DNA of 64,000 nt. It comes from CAZCVI01 sp964502145 (GTDB lineage: Bacteria > Acidobacteriota > Aminicenantia > UBA2199). The stretch lies in NCBI GenBank assembly GCA_964502145.1, contig CAZCVI010000033.1, positions 8,697 to 72,696 of the forward strand. Direction: 5' to 3'. The translations under genes were made by a program, and so were the position numbers. Position 1 is the first letter of the stretch. Each line of letters opens with the position of its first letter. Shown piece by piece: positions 43,762-52,928 of the stretch. The notes below the pieces were generated by a model that saw only the letters and a list, made by a program, of their open reading frames with translations, was not told the origin of the DNA and did not search any database.

Positions 43762-44511
43762 ATGACACGTCATCTGATTGAAACCATACATATTAACTGG
43801 CTGTTGTTGTTCTCACATTTATTGTGGATCATGGGTTTGGCTATTTTTTTAGCGTTGGTCGGGTTGCTGTTTTATCTCTTTCCTGCGCGCACGGATCGGC
43901 AGAAACGGGTGGCGTTTATTAAGTTACCCGTGGTAAAAATGGCCTGGATTATTGGTTTTGTTTTTGTTCTGGCCAGTCCTATTCTCTACTCTTTTAAACT
44001 CGCGTCACCGGACTTGGTGGTGGTGCAAGTTAAACCGCGCCACCCAGGAGCCACATTTCCAATGCTGCATACTTCCCAGACCTTTACTACCCGGGAGTTA
44101 AGATTCGACCCGCAGAACGGCAAGCACTTGCTAAACAAAAAAAATATGGAAACCGGACCGATGTTTTTGTTTTGGGACGGCTATATTCACACGCCTTTCC
44201 TGAAATTTGCACCGGGCAATTACATGGTTACTTTCCAAGCAGCAGGAACGTGGTCGCAGGATTCGTTTGCCAAAATCAAAGTAGAGTTTCAATGCCCTGA
44301 TGCCAATAACTACCTGGTTACTAAAAAGCGGATTTATATCGAATTGACAGAGAAACCGAAAATATATCGCATACCTTTTAATACTAAAGCGGATACGATT
44401 GGCCGTGTCAGTATTACTTTTTTTAATGATGTTTTTCTCGCTGATATAAGGCAGGGTCGCGATGTCTGGGTAGATGAAATTTCCATCCATTCATTAAAGC
44501 GCTATGAATGA
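43762..44511 (+). CDS. Membrane-anchored protein with carbohydrate-binding-like beta domain
   Basis: The 249-residue protein has two or three N-terminal hydrophobic segments (about 12-40 and 62-85), then a periplasmic beta-rich domain of about 150 residues. That domain contains the phrase P-G-N-Y-M-V-T-F-Q-A-A-G and ends V-W-V-D-E-I-S-I-H-S, a pattern common in galactose-binding/CBM-like sandwiches. No catalytic motif is seen. The ATG 43762 is preferred because an in-frame earlier ATG lies inside the hairpin repeat. Its context beside GtrB-like and GT-C genes suggests a helper of membrane sugar transfer. Confidence 0.6.
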   Translation: MTRHLIETIHINWLLLFSHLLWIMGLAIFLALVGLLFYLFPARTDRQKRVAFIKLPVVKMAWIIGFVFVLASPILYSFKLASPDLVVVQVKPRHPGATFPMLHTSQTFTTRELRFDPQNGKHLLNKKNMETGPMFLFWDGYIHTPFLKFAPGNYMVTFQAAGTWSQDSFAKIKVEFQCPDANNYLVTKKRIYIELTEKPKIYRIPFNTKADTIGRVSITFFNDVFLADIRQGRDVWVDEISIHSLKRYE

Positions 44512-44535
44512 TGCCACTAAAATAACTTAAAAACG

Positions 44536-45498
44536 ATGACACACAAGGATTTTTGCATTTCTATTGTAGTTCCCGCATTTAATGAAGAGGGTAGTCTCCG
44601 CCAGTTAATCCCGGCTTTGACAGCCATTTTAAAGGATTACCGGGACTATGAAATTTTACTGGTGGACGATGGCAGCCAGGACCATTCCCTGGAGATAATA
44701 AAAGAGTGGCACCGGCAAAATTTTCACGTTCGTTATCTCTCATTGTCCAGAAATTTCGGTCATCAGAATGCTTTAAAAGCAGGTTTAGACCATGCTATTG
44801 GTGATTGTGTGGTGACTATGGACGCGGATTTGCAACACCCACCGGAAATGATCCCGCAATTGATTGCAAAATGGCAGGAAGGGTACGATGTGGTCTATAC
44901 TGTGCGCCAAGACGATCCAAAACTCTCCTTCTTCAAACGGCAAACTTCAGCACTGTTTTACAACGTCATGAACCGACTGTCAGATGTGCGCATCAACAGG
45001 GGCGCTGCTGATTTTAGGTTGTTGGACCGCAGCGTGGTGGAGGTATTAAAAGATATCCACGAATACTACCTGTTTTATCGGGGCATGACTGCCTGGGTTG
45101 GGTTCCGCCAATACGCTATAGAGTATTGCCCAGCCGCACGTTTTGCCGGGGAAACCAAGTACTCTTTTAGGAAAATGCTGGGGTTCGCCCTCACGGGTAT
45201 CACCTCTTTTAGCTTGAAACCCCTGCGTATCTCCGTGTTGCTGGGTGTGTTTTTTGCCGTTATTTCTTTTTTATACGCGCTATACGCCATTACGATGAAA
45301 ATTTTTACTACCCAAACCATCCCGGGCTGGACGTCTGTTTTGGTTAGTGTGCTGTTTATTGGTGGTATCCAGTTGATTGTGATGGGGATCATTGCTGAAT
45401 ATATCGGTAAGCTATTCATGGAATCCAAACGCAGGCCCCATTATATCGTCCGGGAAAAAAGCGGCCCAAAAGACCGGACCGCAGACACGGGCGAATGA
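44536..45498 (+). CDS. Polyprenyl-phosphate glycosyltransferase (GtrB/DPM1-like GT2)
   Basis: The 320-residue protein has a GT-A domain with V-V-P-A-F-N-E-E-G, V-D-D-G-S-Q-D-H-S and M-D-A-D-L-Q-H-P-P. Two C-terminal membrane helices follow (about 232-255 and 265-290), with the final E-Y-I-G-K-L-F motif. This matches bactoprenol-phosphate glycosyltransferases that charge undecaprenyl phosphate with a sugar in the inner membrane. The neighbours (a GT-C-like protein and a GtrA fusion) fit a Gtr-type glycan modification module. Confidence 0.9.
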   Translation: MTHKDFCISIVVPAFNEEGSLRQLIPALTAILKDYRDYEILLVDDGSQDHSLEIIKEWHRQNFHVRYLSLSRNFGHQNALKAGLDHAIGDCVVTMDADLQHPPEMIPQLIAKWQEGYDVVYTVRQDDPKLSFFKRQTSALFYNVMNRLSDVRINRGAADFRLLDRSVVEVLKDIHEYYLFYRGMTAWVGFRQYAIEYCPAARFAGETKYSFRKMLGFALTGITSFSLKPLRISVLLGVFFAVISFLYALYAITMKIFTTQTIPGWTSVLVSVLFIGGIQLIVMGIIAEYIGKLFMESKRRPHYIVREKSGPKDRTADTGE

Positions 45499-45577
45499 GC
45501 GACAGTTAAAAAAACAGTGCTGGTTTTTTCGCACAGCTCGTATTGTACCTACAATTTTATTACCATAAGGATCATCT

Positions 45578-47431
45578 ATGTTTTTATTAGGATTATTATC
45601 TTTTCTGCAAAACGTATTTATACCCGGCTTTATACTGCTTAAGTACCTGAATCTAACCCCCGGTACTGGCAATCCTGTGGCCGATACCTTGCGGCGTTTG
45701 GTTTACGGGTTCGGGTTGAGCTTGGCGACCAATTATTTATTGGTTTTTTATTTGACCCTGGCAGGTATTTATACACCGCTGACGTATTATCTTATTATCT
45801 GCGGCGAAATTTTGCTACTGATTTACTACTTTGTTAGCCATAGGAAGTCCGGGTCATTCTTTTTCGCTGTGAATATCCAGCGTTATGCAGGCGACGTTAA
45901 GACTTTTCTTGCCGGTCATTCAACCCTTTATACCTTGTTGTTTTTCCTGGCTTTGGCAGTACTCTCGCTTTATGTGTTCTATTTTTTCTATTTTTTGGGT
46001 GCCGTGTTTATGCATTGGGACCCGGCTATTGCATGGAATCGTTTTGCTGTTGAATGGTCTGGCAATCAATTACCCAGTCATACGTGGCGTTACCCCCAAC
46101 TCATGCCCGCCAATTGGTCGGTTTCCTATGTGCTGATGCAAAACAACGAGGTCCAGTGTTTTGCCAAAGCCTTTATGCCGCTTTTTTCCGTGGCCATCCT
46201 GCTCCTTTTTTTGGAACTGGCACTGCACAAGAAACGGGCTGTGTATTTAATGGGTTTGGTTCTTTTTGGCAGTTTCGCCGCGTATCTTTACCATCCCTCT
46301 ATTATTGTAAGCGGTTACGTGGATATTGGAGCCTCCTTTTTTGCTTTTCTCGCGTTCCATGTTTTGTTTTCCCGTTGTTCAATCGCGGAAGAAAAGAATC
46401 CCAGACGTTATTTGAAAAGGATGGGTTTGGCTGTTTTTTTTGCCGCGACTGCCGCTATTACGAAACAAGCTGGTCTTTTTATCCTGATTTTCATTTTGAT
46501 TTGGGCGCTGGCCAGTCTTTATCAGCACCGAAAAATAGTGGCGGGTAAAAAGAGAGTGGCAATGATCCTGTTTATTATTGCCTGTCTTCTTTTTGTTACC
46601 GCATCATGGTACATTTTAAAAGAGATTCAGATTCGTAGTGGTAGCGATACCTCTGAAATTGCCATGGTACAATCCGTGCATCACACCCCCCACTATATGA
46701 CGCGCCTGACCCAGGGAGTGGAACGAATCCTGGCCGCCCACCCGCCTAAACTTAGACTACTGGCTTACTTGGCTGCACTGCTTATCTTTTTAGGCTTGTG
46801 GCACCGTCGCTCGTGGTGGGTGACCCTCTTGATTGTGATGCCCTATTCGTTGCTGTGGGGTGTATTCTTCAGTTACGACACGCGTAATCTCGCGTTAGCT
46901 GTTCCCTTTATGGCGTTTTCTGCCGCGTATGGCGCTGTTTTTGCCTGGGAAAAACTCTGCTGGCTGGGGAAAAAAATCCCTGTGTTGCACATCCCAATTA
47001 TTCCCCTGCTGGTGGCGTTGCTGATTCTCGCGGTTATATTGAATTTTACAGTATTGAATAAAGAAACGATCATCCAGCAACAAAACCGCCAAAAAATGAA
47101 GATGGGCGAACCTGAATTGAACCGCTTGCTGTACCAGTTCCATCATACCCAAGGACTAAAAGGTAAAATTGCCACCAATTATTTTTATCTCGGTCTGCTC
47201 CCGGAATTAAAACCCTTCTTCTTCAAAAAAGCCGGGCGTATTTCCCTTGACTTTCTGGATTTCTTGGACACCGACGCGGGTAAAGAAATCCATTACCTGT
47301 TGCTGCCTATTGTGCAAAAAAACGAAACCGAGGTCTATTTACGCTTCCAACAAAATATCGCCTCCGGTCGCTATCGCGTGATTTTTAAGTTTCTGGGCTA
47401 CAAGTTTGTGGATGTTCGGGGCACACCATGA
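45578..47431 (+). CDS. Polytopic membrane protein, GT-C-type transferase candidate
   Basis: The 617-residue protein has an estimated 12-13 membrane segments and a soluble C-terminal tail. The first large periplasmic loop contains M-H-W-D-P-A-I-A-W-N-R (about residue 146-156), an acidic loop as in GT-C enzymes that use polyprenyl-phosphate sugars. Preceding GtrB-like and following GtrA-fusion genes make it a likely GtrC equivalent. It overlaps the next gene by 4 bp. The ATG follows TAAGGATC. Confidence 0.7.
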   Translation: MFLLGLLSFLQNVFIPGFILLKYLNLTPGTGNPVADTLRRLVYGFGLSLATNYLLVFYLTLAGIYTPLTYYLIICGEILLLIYYFVSHRKSGSFFFAVNIQRYAGDVKTFLAGHSTLYTLLFFLALAVLSLYVFYFFYFLGAVFMHWDPAIAWNRFAVEWSGNQLPSHTWRYPQLMPANWSVSYVLMQNNEVQCFAKAFMPLFSVAILLLFLELALHKKRAVYLMGLVLFGSFAAYLYHPSIIVSGYVDIGASFFAFLAFHVLFSRCSIAEEKNPRRYLKRMGLAVFFAATAAITKQAGLFILIFILIWALASLYQHRKIVAGKKRVAMILFIIACLLFVTASWYILKEIQIRSGSDTSEIAMVQSVHHTPHYMTRLTQGVERILAAHPPKLRLLAYLAALLIFLGLWHRRSWWVTLLIVMPYSLLWGVFFSYDTRNLALAVPFMAFSAAYGAVFAWEKLCWLGKKIPVLHIPIIPLLVALLILAVILNFTVLNKETIIQQQNRQKMKMGEPELNRLLYQFHHTQGLKGKIATNYFYLGLLPELKPFFFKKAGRISLDFLDFLDTDAGKEIHYLLLPIVQKNETEVYLRFQQNIASGRYRVIFKFLGYKFVDVRGTP

Positions 47432-48474
47432 CCACCTCTATTCCGATTCTGATACCTGCTTACAATCCGGACCAGCGCTTGATCCGCTTGGTGGAAGACC
47501 TGACCCGTGATGGCGTGGCACATATCGTGGTGGTGGATGATGGTAGCTTGCCCCAAAACCAACCTATTTTCGCGCACTTAAAAACTATAAAAACCTGTAC
47601 TGTTCTGACCCATGCCGTGAATTGCGGCAAAGGGCGCGCTTTAAAAACCGGGTTCAATCATATCTACCTCCAGTTCCCGCTTGCTCCTGGTCTTGTTACC
47701 GCCGACTGTGACGGTCAACACACTGCTACTGATATTTTAAAAATCATTCACGCATTAAATGAGCATCCAGAGCAATTGGTTATCGGAAGCCGAAAAATGG
47801 CGGGGCAGGTTCCGTTTAGAAGCTTATTTGGGAATCTGTGTACCCGTATGGTGTTCTCTTTTGTAATCGGGAAAAAGGTATCCGATACGCAATCGGGACT
47901 ACGCGGACTGCCACGGGAACTGGTGCTGCCATTACTTAATGTCACTGGCGAAAGGTACGAATTCGAGATCAACATGCTGATTTTAACCAAAACAAAAGCC
48001 GTCCAAATACACGAAGTACCCATTGATACAATATATCTTGAAGACAATAAGTCCTCTCATTTTAATCCTTTCTTCGATTCGGTAAAAATATATTTCCAAT
48101 TGCTTCGGTATGCCTTTTCTTCTCTGCTGTCCAGTTGCTTTGATTTTATCGTGTTTACTATCATTTTTAAATTAACCGGGAACATCATGTTCGGGTTGCT
48201 TATTGCCCGGTTTGTCGTAGGTTCCATGCTTAATTTTATTATTAACCGCAGGTTGGTCTTTCACAGTGAAGCCCGTGTTTTTTACTCCCTGTTGAAGTAC
48301 TATTTGGCTCTGATTGTAATGAGCTTTATCTCCTATTTATTGATTAACCGGGCCATGGAACACCTCGGTTTATCCGTAGTAATGGCTAAAATGCTGGTAG
48401 AATCCGTGTTGTTTGTCTTTACCTTTCTTATTCAGCGGGATTTTGTTTTTCAAAATAAAGCAGAGGACTCATGA
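47428..48474 (+). CDS. Fusion: GT2 (DPM1-like) + GtrA flippase-like domain
   Basis: Residues 1-220 of this 348-residue protein form a GT-A domain with I-P-A-Y-N-P, V-V-D-D-G-S, A-D-C-D-G-Q-H and S-D-T-Q-S-G-L-R-G. Residues about 225-345 are a GtrA domain with four hydrophobic helices, including F-I-I-N-R-R-L-V-F and a final Q-R-D-F-V-F. GtrA is thought to flip polyprenyl-phosphate sugars. The fusion would couple synthesis and flipping. The start and stop both overlap neighbours by 4 bp. Confidence 0.9.
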   Translation: MTTSIPILIPAYNPDQRLIRLVEDLTRDGVAHIVVVDDGSLPQNQPIFAHLKTIKTCTVLTHAVNCGKGRALKTGFNHIYLQFPLAPGLVTADCDGQHTATDILKIIHALNEHPEQLVIGSRKMAGQVPFRSLFGNLCTRMVFSFVIGKKVSDTQSGLRGLPRELVLPLLNVTGERYEFEINMLILTKTKAVQIHEVPIDTIYLEDNKSSHFNPFFDSVKIYFQLLRYAFSSLLSSCFDFIVFTIIFKLTGNIMFGLLIARFVVGSMLNFIINRRLVFHSEARVFYSLLKYYLALIVMSFISYLLINRAMEHLGLSVVMAKMLVESVLFVFTFLIQRDFVFQNKAEDS

Positions 48475-49154
48475 ACCATAAAACGAATGAACCTGCCAAC
48501 CAGGTAGAAACTCATTTCAGTAAAACATACAAAACCTTCGACTCTTTTTATGATGAGAAAAAAGGGGTGCTGGCGCGGCTCATTGACCGGTTGTTCCGGC
48601 GTAGCATGCAATTGCGCTTTGAAAAAGTAATGGCTGGGGTAGCGCCTTATCCAAACAAAACCGTGTTGGATGTGGGTTGTGGGGCTGGGCGTTATGCAGT
48701 CGCGTTGGCTCGGCAAGGTATTGCCACCGTGTTGGGCATTGATTTTGCAGAAAATATGATCTTGGAAGCACGGCAACTGGCCCGGCAATATCAGGTGGAC
48801 CATATCGCCTCTTTTGCACGGGCGGACTTCATGCAACTGGCTGTAGCGGAACCTTTTCACCATGTTTATGCCATGGGTGTCATGGATTATGTCGCTGATC
48901 CCGTGCCTTTTATGGAGAAAATGATTCGTTCTGCCACTAGCAGCGTGATGATCAGTTTTCCCAGTGCGGGTGGGTTTATTCAATGGTGCCGCAAGCACTA
49001 TTTTTTCAGAATCAAAAAATGCCCCGTCTACTTTTATTCCCGGTTTTTTATTGAACAACTCGCCTGCCAAGCCGGGGCCAATCATGTGACGGTTCACAAA
49101 CTCGCCAAAGATTATTTTTTGGAAATTCACAAGGATATCTTAGATACGAGGTGA
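48471..49154 (+). CDS. Class I SAM methyltransferase
   Basis: The 227-residue protein has motif I V-L-D-V-G-C-G-A-G-R-Y, the acidic motif G-I-D-F-A-E-N-M and a later A-M-G-V-M-D-Y. It is a small-molecule methyltransferase type and likely acts on a sugar. The ATG overlaps the GtrA-fusion stop by 4 bp. Confidence 0.85.
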   Translation: MNHKTNEPANQVETHFSKTYKTFDSFYDEKKGVLARLIDRLFRRSMQLRFEKVMAGVAPYPNKTVLDVGCGAGRYAVALARQGIATVLGIDFAENMILEARQLARQYQVDHIASFARADFMQLAVAEPFHHVYAMGVMDYVADPVPFMEKMIRSATSSVMISFPSAGGFIQWCRKHYFFRIKKCPVYFYSRFFIEQLACQAGANHVTVHKLAKDYFLEIHKDILDTR

Positions 49155-49156
49155 AA

Positions 49157-50011
49157 ATGAAAAATCTCCTCTCTGTTGACCTGGAAGATTGGTATCATTT
49201 TATTGGTGATCCGGCGGCTCCTCCTTATGAGCAGTGGGTGCAATGCGAATCCCGCGTGGAAGAAACCACTGACATCTTGCTGGAAATCTTGGATGGACAT
49301 GCCATTACTTTTTTTGTACTCGGATTTATTGCCAAACATCATCCTGCATTGATTAAACGTATTGCCGCCGCAGGACATGAAATTGCGTGTCACGGGTTTC
49401 GCCATGAATTTATTTTTGCTATTGGGCCTGATGCGTTTCGTCATGATATCGCTTATACCAAATTGTTATTGGAAGATTTAACCGGGTTACCTTGTCTTGG
49501 TTACCGTGCGCCTGGATTTTCTATCCGTAAGCAAGATTTATGGGCGTTGGATATTATCCAGGCCCAGGGGTTCTTGTATGATGCGTCTGTTTTTCCTGCC
49601 GTGCGCACTGCGGGTGGTATCGCCCATTTTTATAAATTTCCCCAAGTGTTGCAAACCAAAACTGGCCCATTGGTCGAATTACCCGTGTCTACCAGTCGTT
49701 TGTTTGGTGTGACCACCGCGTTTTGTGGTGGGGGTTTTTTTCGCTTTTTCCCTGAATTCTACATTCATTCCCATATTAAAAAGTTAAATCAGCTCGAACA
49801 ACCTGCCATTGTATATATTCACCCCCGCGACATTGATCCGTTGCAACCCCGCATGAATTTAAAATTCTTGAATCGCTACATGTATTATTATGGACTCAAG
49901 CAAGCCAAAGCCAAATTTGCCCGGTTAGTAACATCCTTTGACTGGGGCGGTTTTGGCGCTTTTGCCATGAACAACCGGGATGTATTGCCCAGCCATAAAA
50001 ACACCACATAA
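49157..50011 (+). CDS. NodB-family polysaccharide deacetylase (DUF3473 type)
   Basis: The roughly 284-residue protein starts with L-L-S-V-D-L-E-D-W-Y-H, carrying the catalytic D-x-E-D. It has H-E-I-A-C-H-G-F-R-H (metal-binding HxxxH type) and R-A-P-G-F-S-I and ends with a DUF3473-like region (Y-I-H-P-R-D-I-D-P). Such enzymes occur in exopolysaccharide loci, including XrtA-associated ones, and remove N- or O-acetyl groups. The ATG at 49157 has GAGG five bases upstream; the GTG at 49151 is an alternative with overlap. Confidence 0.9.
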   Translation: MKNLLSVDLEDWYHFIGDPAAPPYEQWVQCESRVEETTDILLEILDGHAITFFVLGFIAKHHPALIKRIAAAGHEIACHGFRHEFIFAIGPDAFRHDIAYTKLLLEDLTGLPCLGYRAPGFSIRKQDLWALDIIQAQGFLYDASVFPAVRTAGGIAHFYKFPQVLQTKTGPLVELPVSTSRLFGVTTAFCGGGFFRFFPEFYIHSHIKKLNQLEQPAIVYIHPRDIDPLQPRMNLKFLNRYMYYYGLKQAKAKFARLVTSFDWGGFGAFAMNNRDVLPSHKNTT

Positions 50012-50036
50012 TGGCATAACCTATAGCTACCATCTG

Positions 50037-50205
50037 TTCTTTGAGAGTATCGTAAAAGCAAGTGGGAGTTATGGGAGTAATGGGAATTCTGGGAAGTATG
50101 GGAAGTATGGGAGTTATGGGAGTTATGGGAATATTTCAGTTTATCCCATAATTCCCATACTTCCCATAATTCCCAGAATTCCCATTAACTTGGTGTGAAT
50201 CCAGG
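50037..50205 (+). repeat. Family B inverted minisatellite element
   Basis: From TTCTTTGAGAGTA at 50037 the element runs through a left arm of about eight units of ATGGGA plus triplet (50063-50131), a centre ATTTCAGTTTA, and a right arm of five TCCCAT-type units (50144-50185). It ends with GGTGTGAATCCAGG, close to the terminal repeat of family A. The left terminal repeat is decayed. The element lies 19 bp before the SGNH-like gene start. Confidence 0.85.
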
Positions 50206-50224
50206 ATAACAAAGGAAGTATTTC

Positions 50225-51262
50225 ATGACTAATAAAAGGCGTTTTATAAAAAAGCTATTCCTGTTAGCTGTGGGACTGGTAGTGATTATTCTGCCCTTAA
50301 ATTATCTGGGCACCAAGGCCGGGAACATCTACAAGGATGGTGCCGCGTTAGTTTGCCAGCAAAAACGATGGCTTATCCAGTCTGGCGTTGTGTCGTATTT
50401 ACCCAATAAAAAAAACGTGCTTTTTATGGGCACCAGCCGAATCTTGGCTGGTATTGTGCCCGCTTATTTCGACGAATTAAGTGGCGGGCAAACCTTCTCA
50501 TACAATCTTGCATTCCCCGCACTCACGATCAGCAGCAGTTATTTTGCTTTAAAGGAATACCTGGAAAAGAACCCGCCGCCGGATTATATTCTTATATCCC
50601 CTGAAATCCGGCGCTGTAAAACCTGTACTGTGACTAATTATTATGCTGTTCAAGGCGTGACCCAACCCAGCGAAATAGTCTCTCTGTTTAGACATTTGCA
50701 GGCCAAATCCATTATTATCAATTATTTTTTCCCGTTCCGCATGTATAAATTCGTTGCTTTCCAGTTTTTGAAAGATAGTATCTTGCAGCCCCAGTCTATT
50801 CTGGACCTGCAAAACAAAAACCAGGTCAAATTGGCTACCATGGAAGCAGATAGGGGTTACTATTATATTGAAGAACAAGCCGGGCAATGGTCAGAGGAAC
50901 CCATCCCAAAATCCGCTAAAGCCACCAAGCTGGGATTGTCATATGATCCCTTTGTAGACCCTTATGTAGAATTGTTTTTTGATTTGGCGTACCAGTTCCA
51001 GATTAAAGTCATGCTTATCCAGCCCCCTTTCCGCGACAATCAATACCTGCAACATAACGTCATCCCCCAGCAATACGCCCTCATCCTAAAGCGCTACAGC
51101 AATGTCCGTATCGCCCATGAAGGCTGGAAAATGAAATTCTTTAATCCCACTCTATTCGCCGATCTCTCCCATTTGAACAAACAAGGCGCCCTCCTCTATA
51201 CCGCTACCATCTTCAAAGACTTTTCCAACTGCTATCCCGCCAACAGTAACAAACTCCCCTAA
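50225..51262 (+). CDS. SGNH/AlgJ-like membrane-anchored protein
   Basis: The 345-residue protein has one N-terminal membrane anchor (about 10-30) and a periplasmic domain. M-G-T-S-R at residue about 75 resembles the SGNH block I (G-D/T-S), and D-L-S-H-L-N at about 316-321 supplies the Asp-His pair. Similar proteins (DltD, AlgJ/AlgX) pair with MBOAT transferases to O-acylate envelope polymers; the MBOAT gene is next, but on the opposite strand. The AAAGGAAG ribosome site fixes the ATG. The stop directly abuts a TCCCAT repeat array. Confidence 0.75.
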   Translation: MTNKRRFIKKLFLLAVGLVVIILPLNYLGTKAGNIYKDGAALVCQQKRWLIQSGVVSYLPNKKNVLFMGTSRILAGIVPAYFDELSGGQTFSYNLAFPALTISSSYFALKEYLEKNPPPDYILISPEIRRCKTCTVTNYYAVQGVTQPSEIVSLFRHLQAKSIIINYFFPFRMYKFVAFQFLKDSILQPQSILDLQNKNQVKLATMEADRGYYYIEEQAGQWSEEPIPKSAKATKLGLSYDPFVDPYVELFFDLAYQFQIKVMLIQPPFRDNQYLQHNVIPQQYALILKRYSNVRIAHEGWKMKFFNPTLFADLSHLNKQGALLYTATIFKDFSNCYPANSNKLP

Positions 51263-51303
51263 TTCCCATCATTCCCATCATTCGCATAATTCCCATAACT
51301 CCC
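51258..51303 (+). repeat. Family B single-arm array
   Basis: About five TTCCCATNA-type units with 9-bp spacing begin at the stop codon of the SGNH-like gene and fill the gap to the convergent MBOAT gene. Only the right-arm orientation is present. Confidence 0.8.
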
Positions 51304-51314
51304 ACAAATAATCT

Positions 51315-52814
51315 TCAAAACTTAAAATAAATAAAGTTCTCAGCACTAGACTCCCCAAAAGTCAAAATCCACAAAATCAATCCCAGGTAAATACTCCAGC
51401 GGACTACCCATTTTTGATTGCCCAACCATTCTTGAACCGTGGCCTTACCCTGCCAGAGGTGTACCAATAGCAAAAACAGCACTGAAATCGCTGCCACCGC
51501 AAGCTCTTTTTTAAGCAATTCAAAACTCAGCGCATTTAATAGCGGTGCTAAGCCGAGTACTTTGGACCAGCCGCTAAAGAGGTGCGTGACAATATAGTGC
51601 GCATCTGCCAGCGAATCCGCACGGAAGAAAATCCAGGCCCAGGTAACCATTCCAAAAGTCATCAAGCCACGGAAAAGATTCGGCACCCACGCATTTTTCT
51701 TGAATCCCAGCGTTTTATTTATTTTTTTACGGAGTTTTTTAGTGCCAAAGGATATTGCCAGGAAAAGGCCGTGAATCGTTCCCCAGAGTACAAACGTCCA
51801 ACTGGCTCCGTGCCACAAACCGCATAAAAGCATCGTCACCATGATGCCAATCATATAGGCCCAGGTTTCCGCTTTTATTTTTAGCACGTGCGTACTTTTT
51901 ATTTTTCTGGACACACTGTAGGCAATGGGAAGAAAGAGATAATCCATTAACCAGGAAGAGAGCGTCATGTGCCACCGTTTCCAGAAATCTCCGATAGAGC
52001 GGGCAAAATACGGGCGGTCAAAATTTTCCCCCAGCTCAACCCCCAGCAGTTTACCAATCCCCAATGCTATATCTGTATACCCTGAAAAGTCACAATAAAT
52101 CTGGATCGAGAAGTAAACTGTGGCGGCCAGAAGACTCGGTCCCGCAAATTCCGTGGGGTTGTTATACACCTTGCTGACAAATGCAGCCAATCGGTCTGCA
52201 ATCACCACTTTTTTAAGAAACCCCATCAGGATTAATATTAAACCCTCCTTCACCCGCTGGTAATCGAACCTTGCTTCCCGATCAAGCTGCGGGATCAGTG
52301 TGGTTGAGCGGTCGATTGGGCCAGCCATGATTTCCGGGAAAAATGAGACATAAAGGGCAAATTCGCATACGCGTTTTTCAGGTTGGCGCGTCTCCCGATA
52401 GACATCAATCAAGTAGCTGATTTTTTTAAACGTATAGTAGCTGATACCCACCGGGGCAAGAAAGGCCACTGCGTTAACATCGCTTAGAACAGGCAATGGT
52501 TTGAGTAGAGCGGTAGTGATCTCGCTGAAAAAAACCAGGTACTTGAGGGCCAGCAACATGCCGATGTTATGCACCACTCCCAGTATTAGCCAGCGTTTGC
52601 GTGCCCCGGCCACACTGGCTCCAATACGTCGTCCCAGGTAATAATCAAGCAGCGTGGAGACCACTAGAATAATAACGTTTTCCGGCTTGAAGCACATGTA
52701 AAAAAAGTAACCCGCCAGTAACAGGAAGACTTTTCTGAAACGGAAAGGCATAGAAAAGTAAGCCGCCAGCACTACCGCGAAAAAAATCATAAATTGAAAG
52801 GAATTAAATACCAT
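51315..52814 (-). CDS. MBOAT-family membrane O-acyltransferase (AlgI/DltB-like)
   Basis: The 499-residue protein has an estimated 11-12 membrane segments and the MBOAT signature, including F-F-P-E-I-M-A-G-P-I, F-W-K-R-W-H-M-T-L and the catalytic H335 in L-L-C-G-L-W-H-G-A-S. It transfers an acyl group across or at the membrane to a polysaccharide or lipid. The pairing with the SGNH-like protein at 50225 indicates O-acetylation of the surface glycan. It lies convergent to that gene, with 52 bp between the stops. Confidence 0.93.
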   Translation of the reverse strand: MVFNSFQFMIFFAVVLAAYFSMPFRFRKVFLLLAGYFFYMCFKPENVIILVVSTLLDYYLGRRIGASVAGARKRWLILGVVHNIGMLLALKYLVFFSEITTALLKPLPVLSDVNAVAFLAPVGISYYTFKKISYLIDVYRETRQPEKRVCEFALYVSFFPEIMAGPIDRSTTLIPQLDREARFDYQRVKEGLILILMGFLKKVVIADRLAAFVSKVYNNPTEFAGPSLLAATVYFSIQIYCDFSGYTDIALGIGKLLGVELGENFDRPYFARSIGDFWKRWHMTLSSWLMDYLFLPIAYSVSRKIKSTHVLKIKAETWAYMIGIMVTMLLCGLWHGASWTFVLWGTIHGLFLAISFGTKKLRKKINKTLGFKKNAWVPNLFRGLMTFGMVTWAWIFFRADSLADAHYIVTHLFSGWSKVLGLAPLLNALSFELLKKELAVAAISVLFLLLVHLWQGKATVQEWLGNQKWVVRWSIYLGLILWILTFGESSAENFIYFKF

Positions 52815-52928
52815 GTTCGTCAGATTCCGTATTAAACCTCAATACCTTCGTATTTGCTAAGTTAGTAGTATAAAGCAATATGCTATTTAACTCAATACCT
52901 CTCAGGAGATTGGGGAACTTATTTTCCG

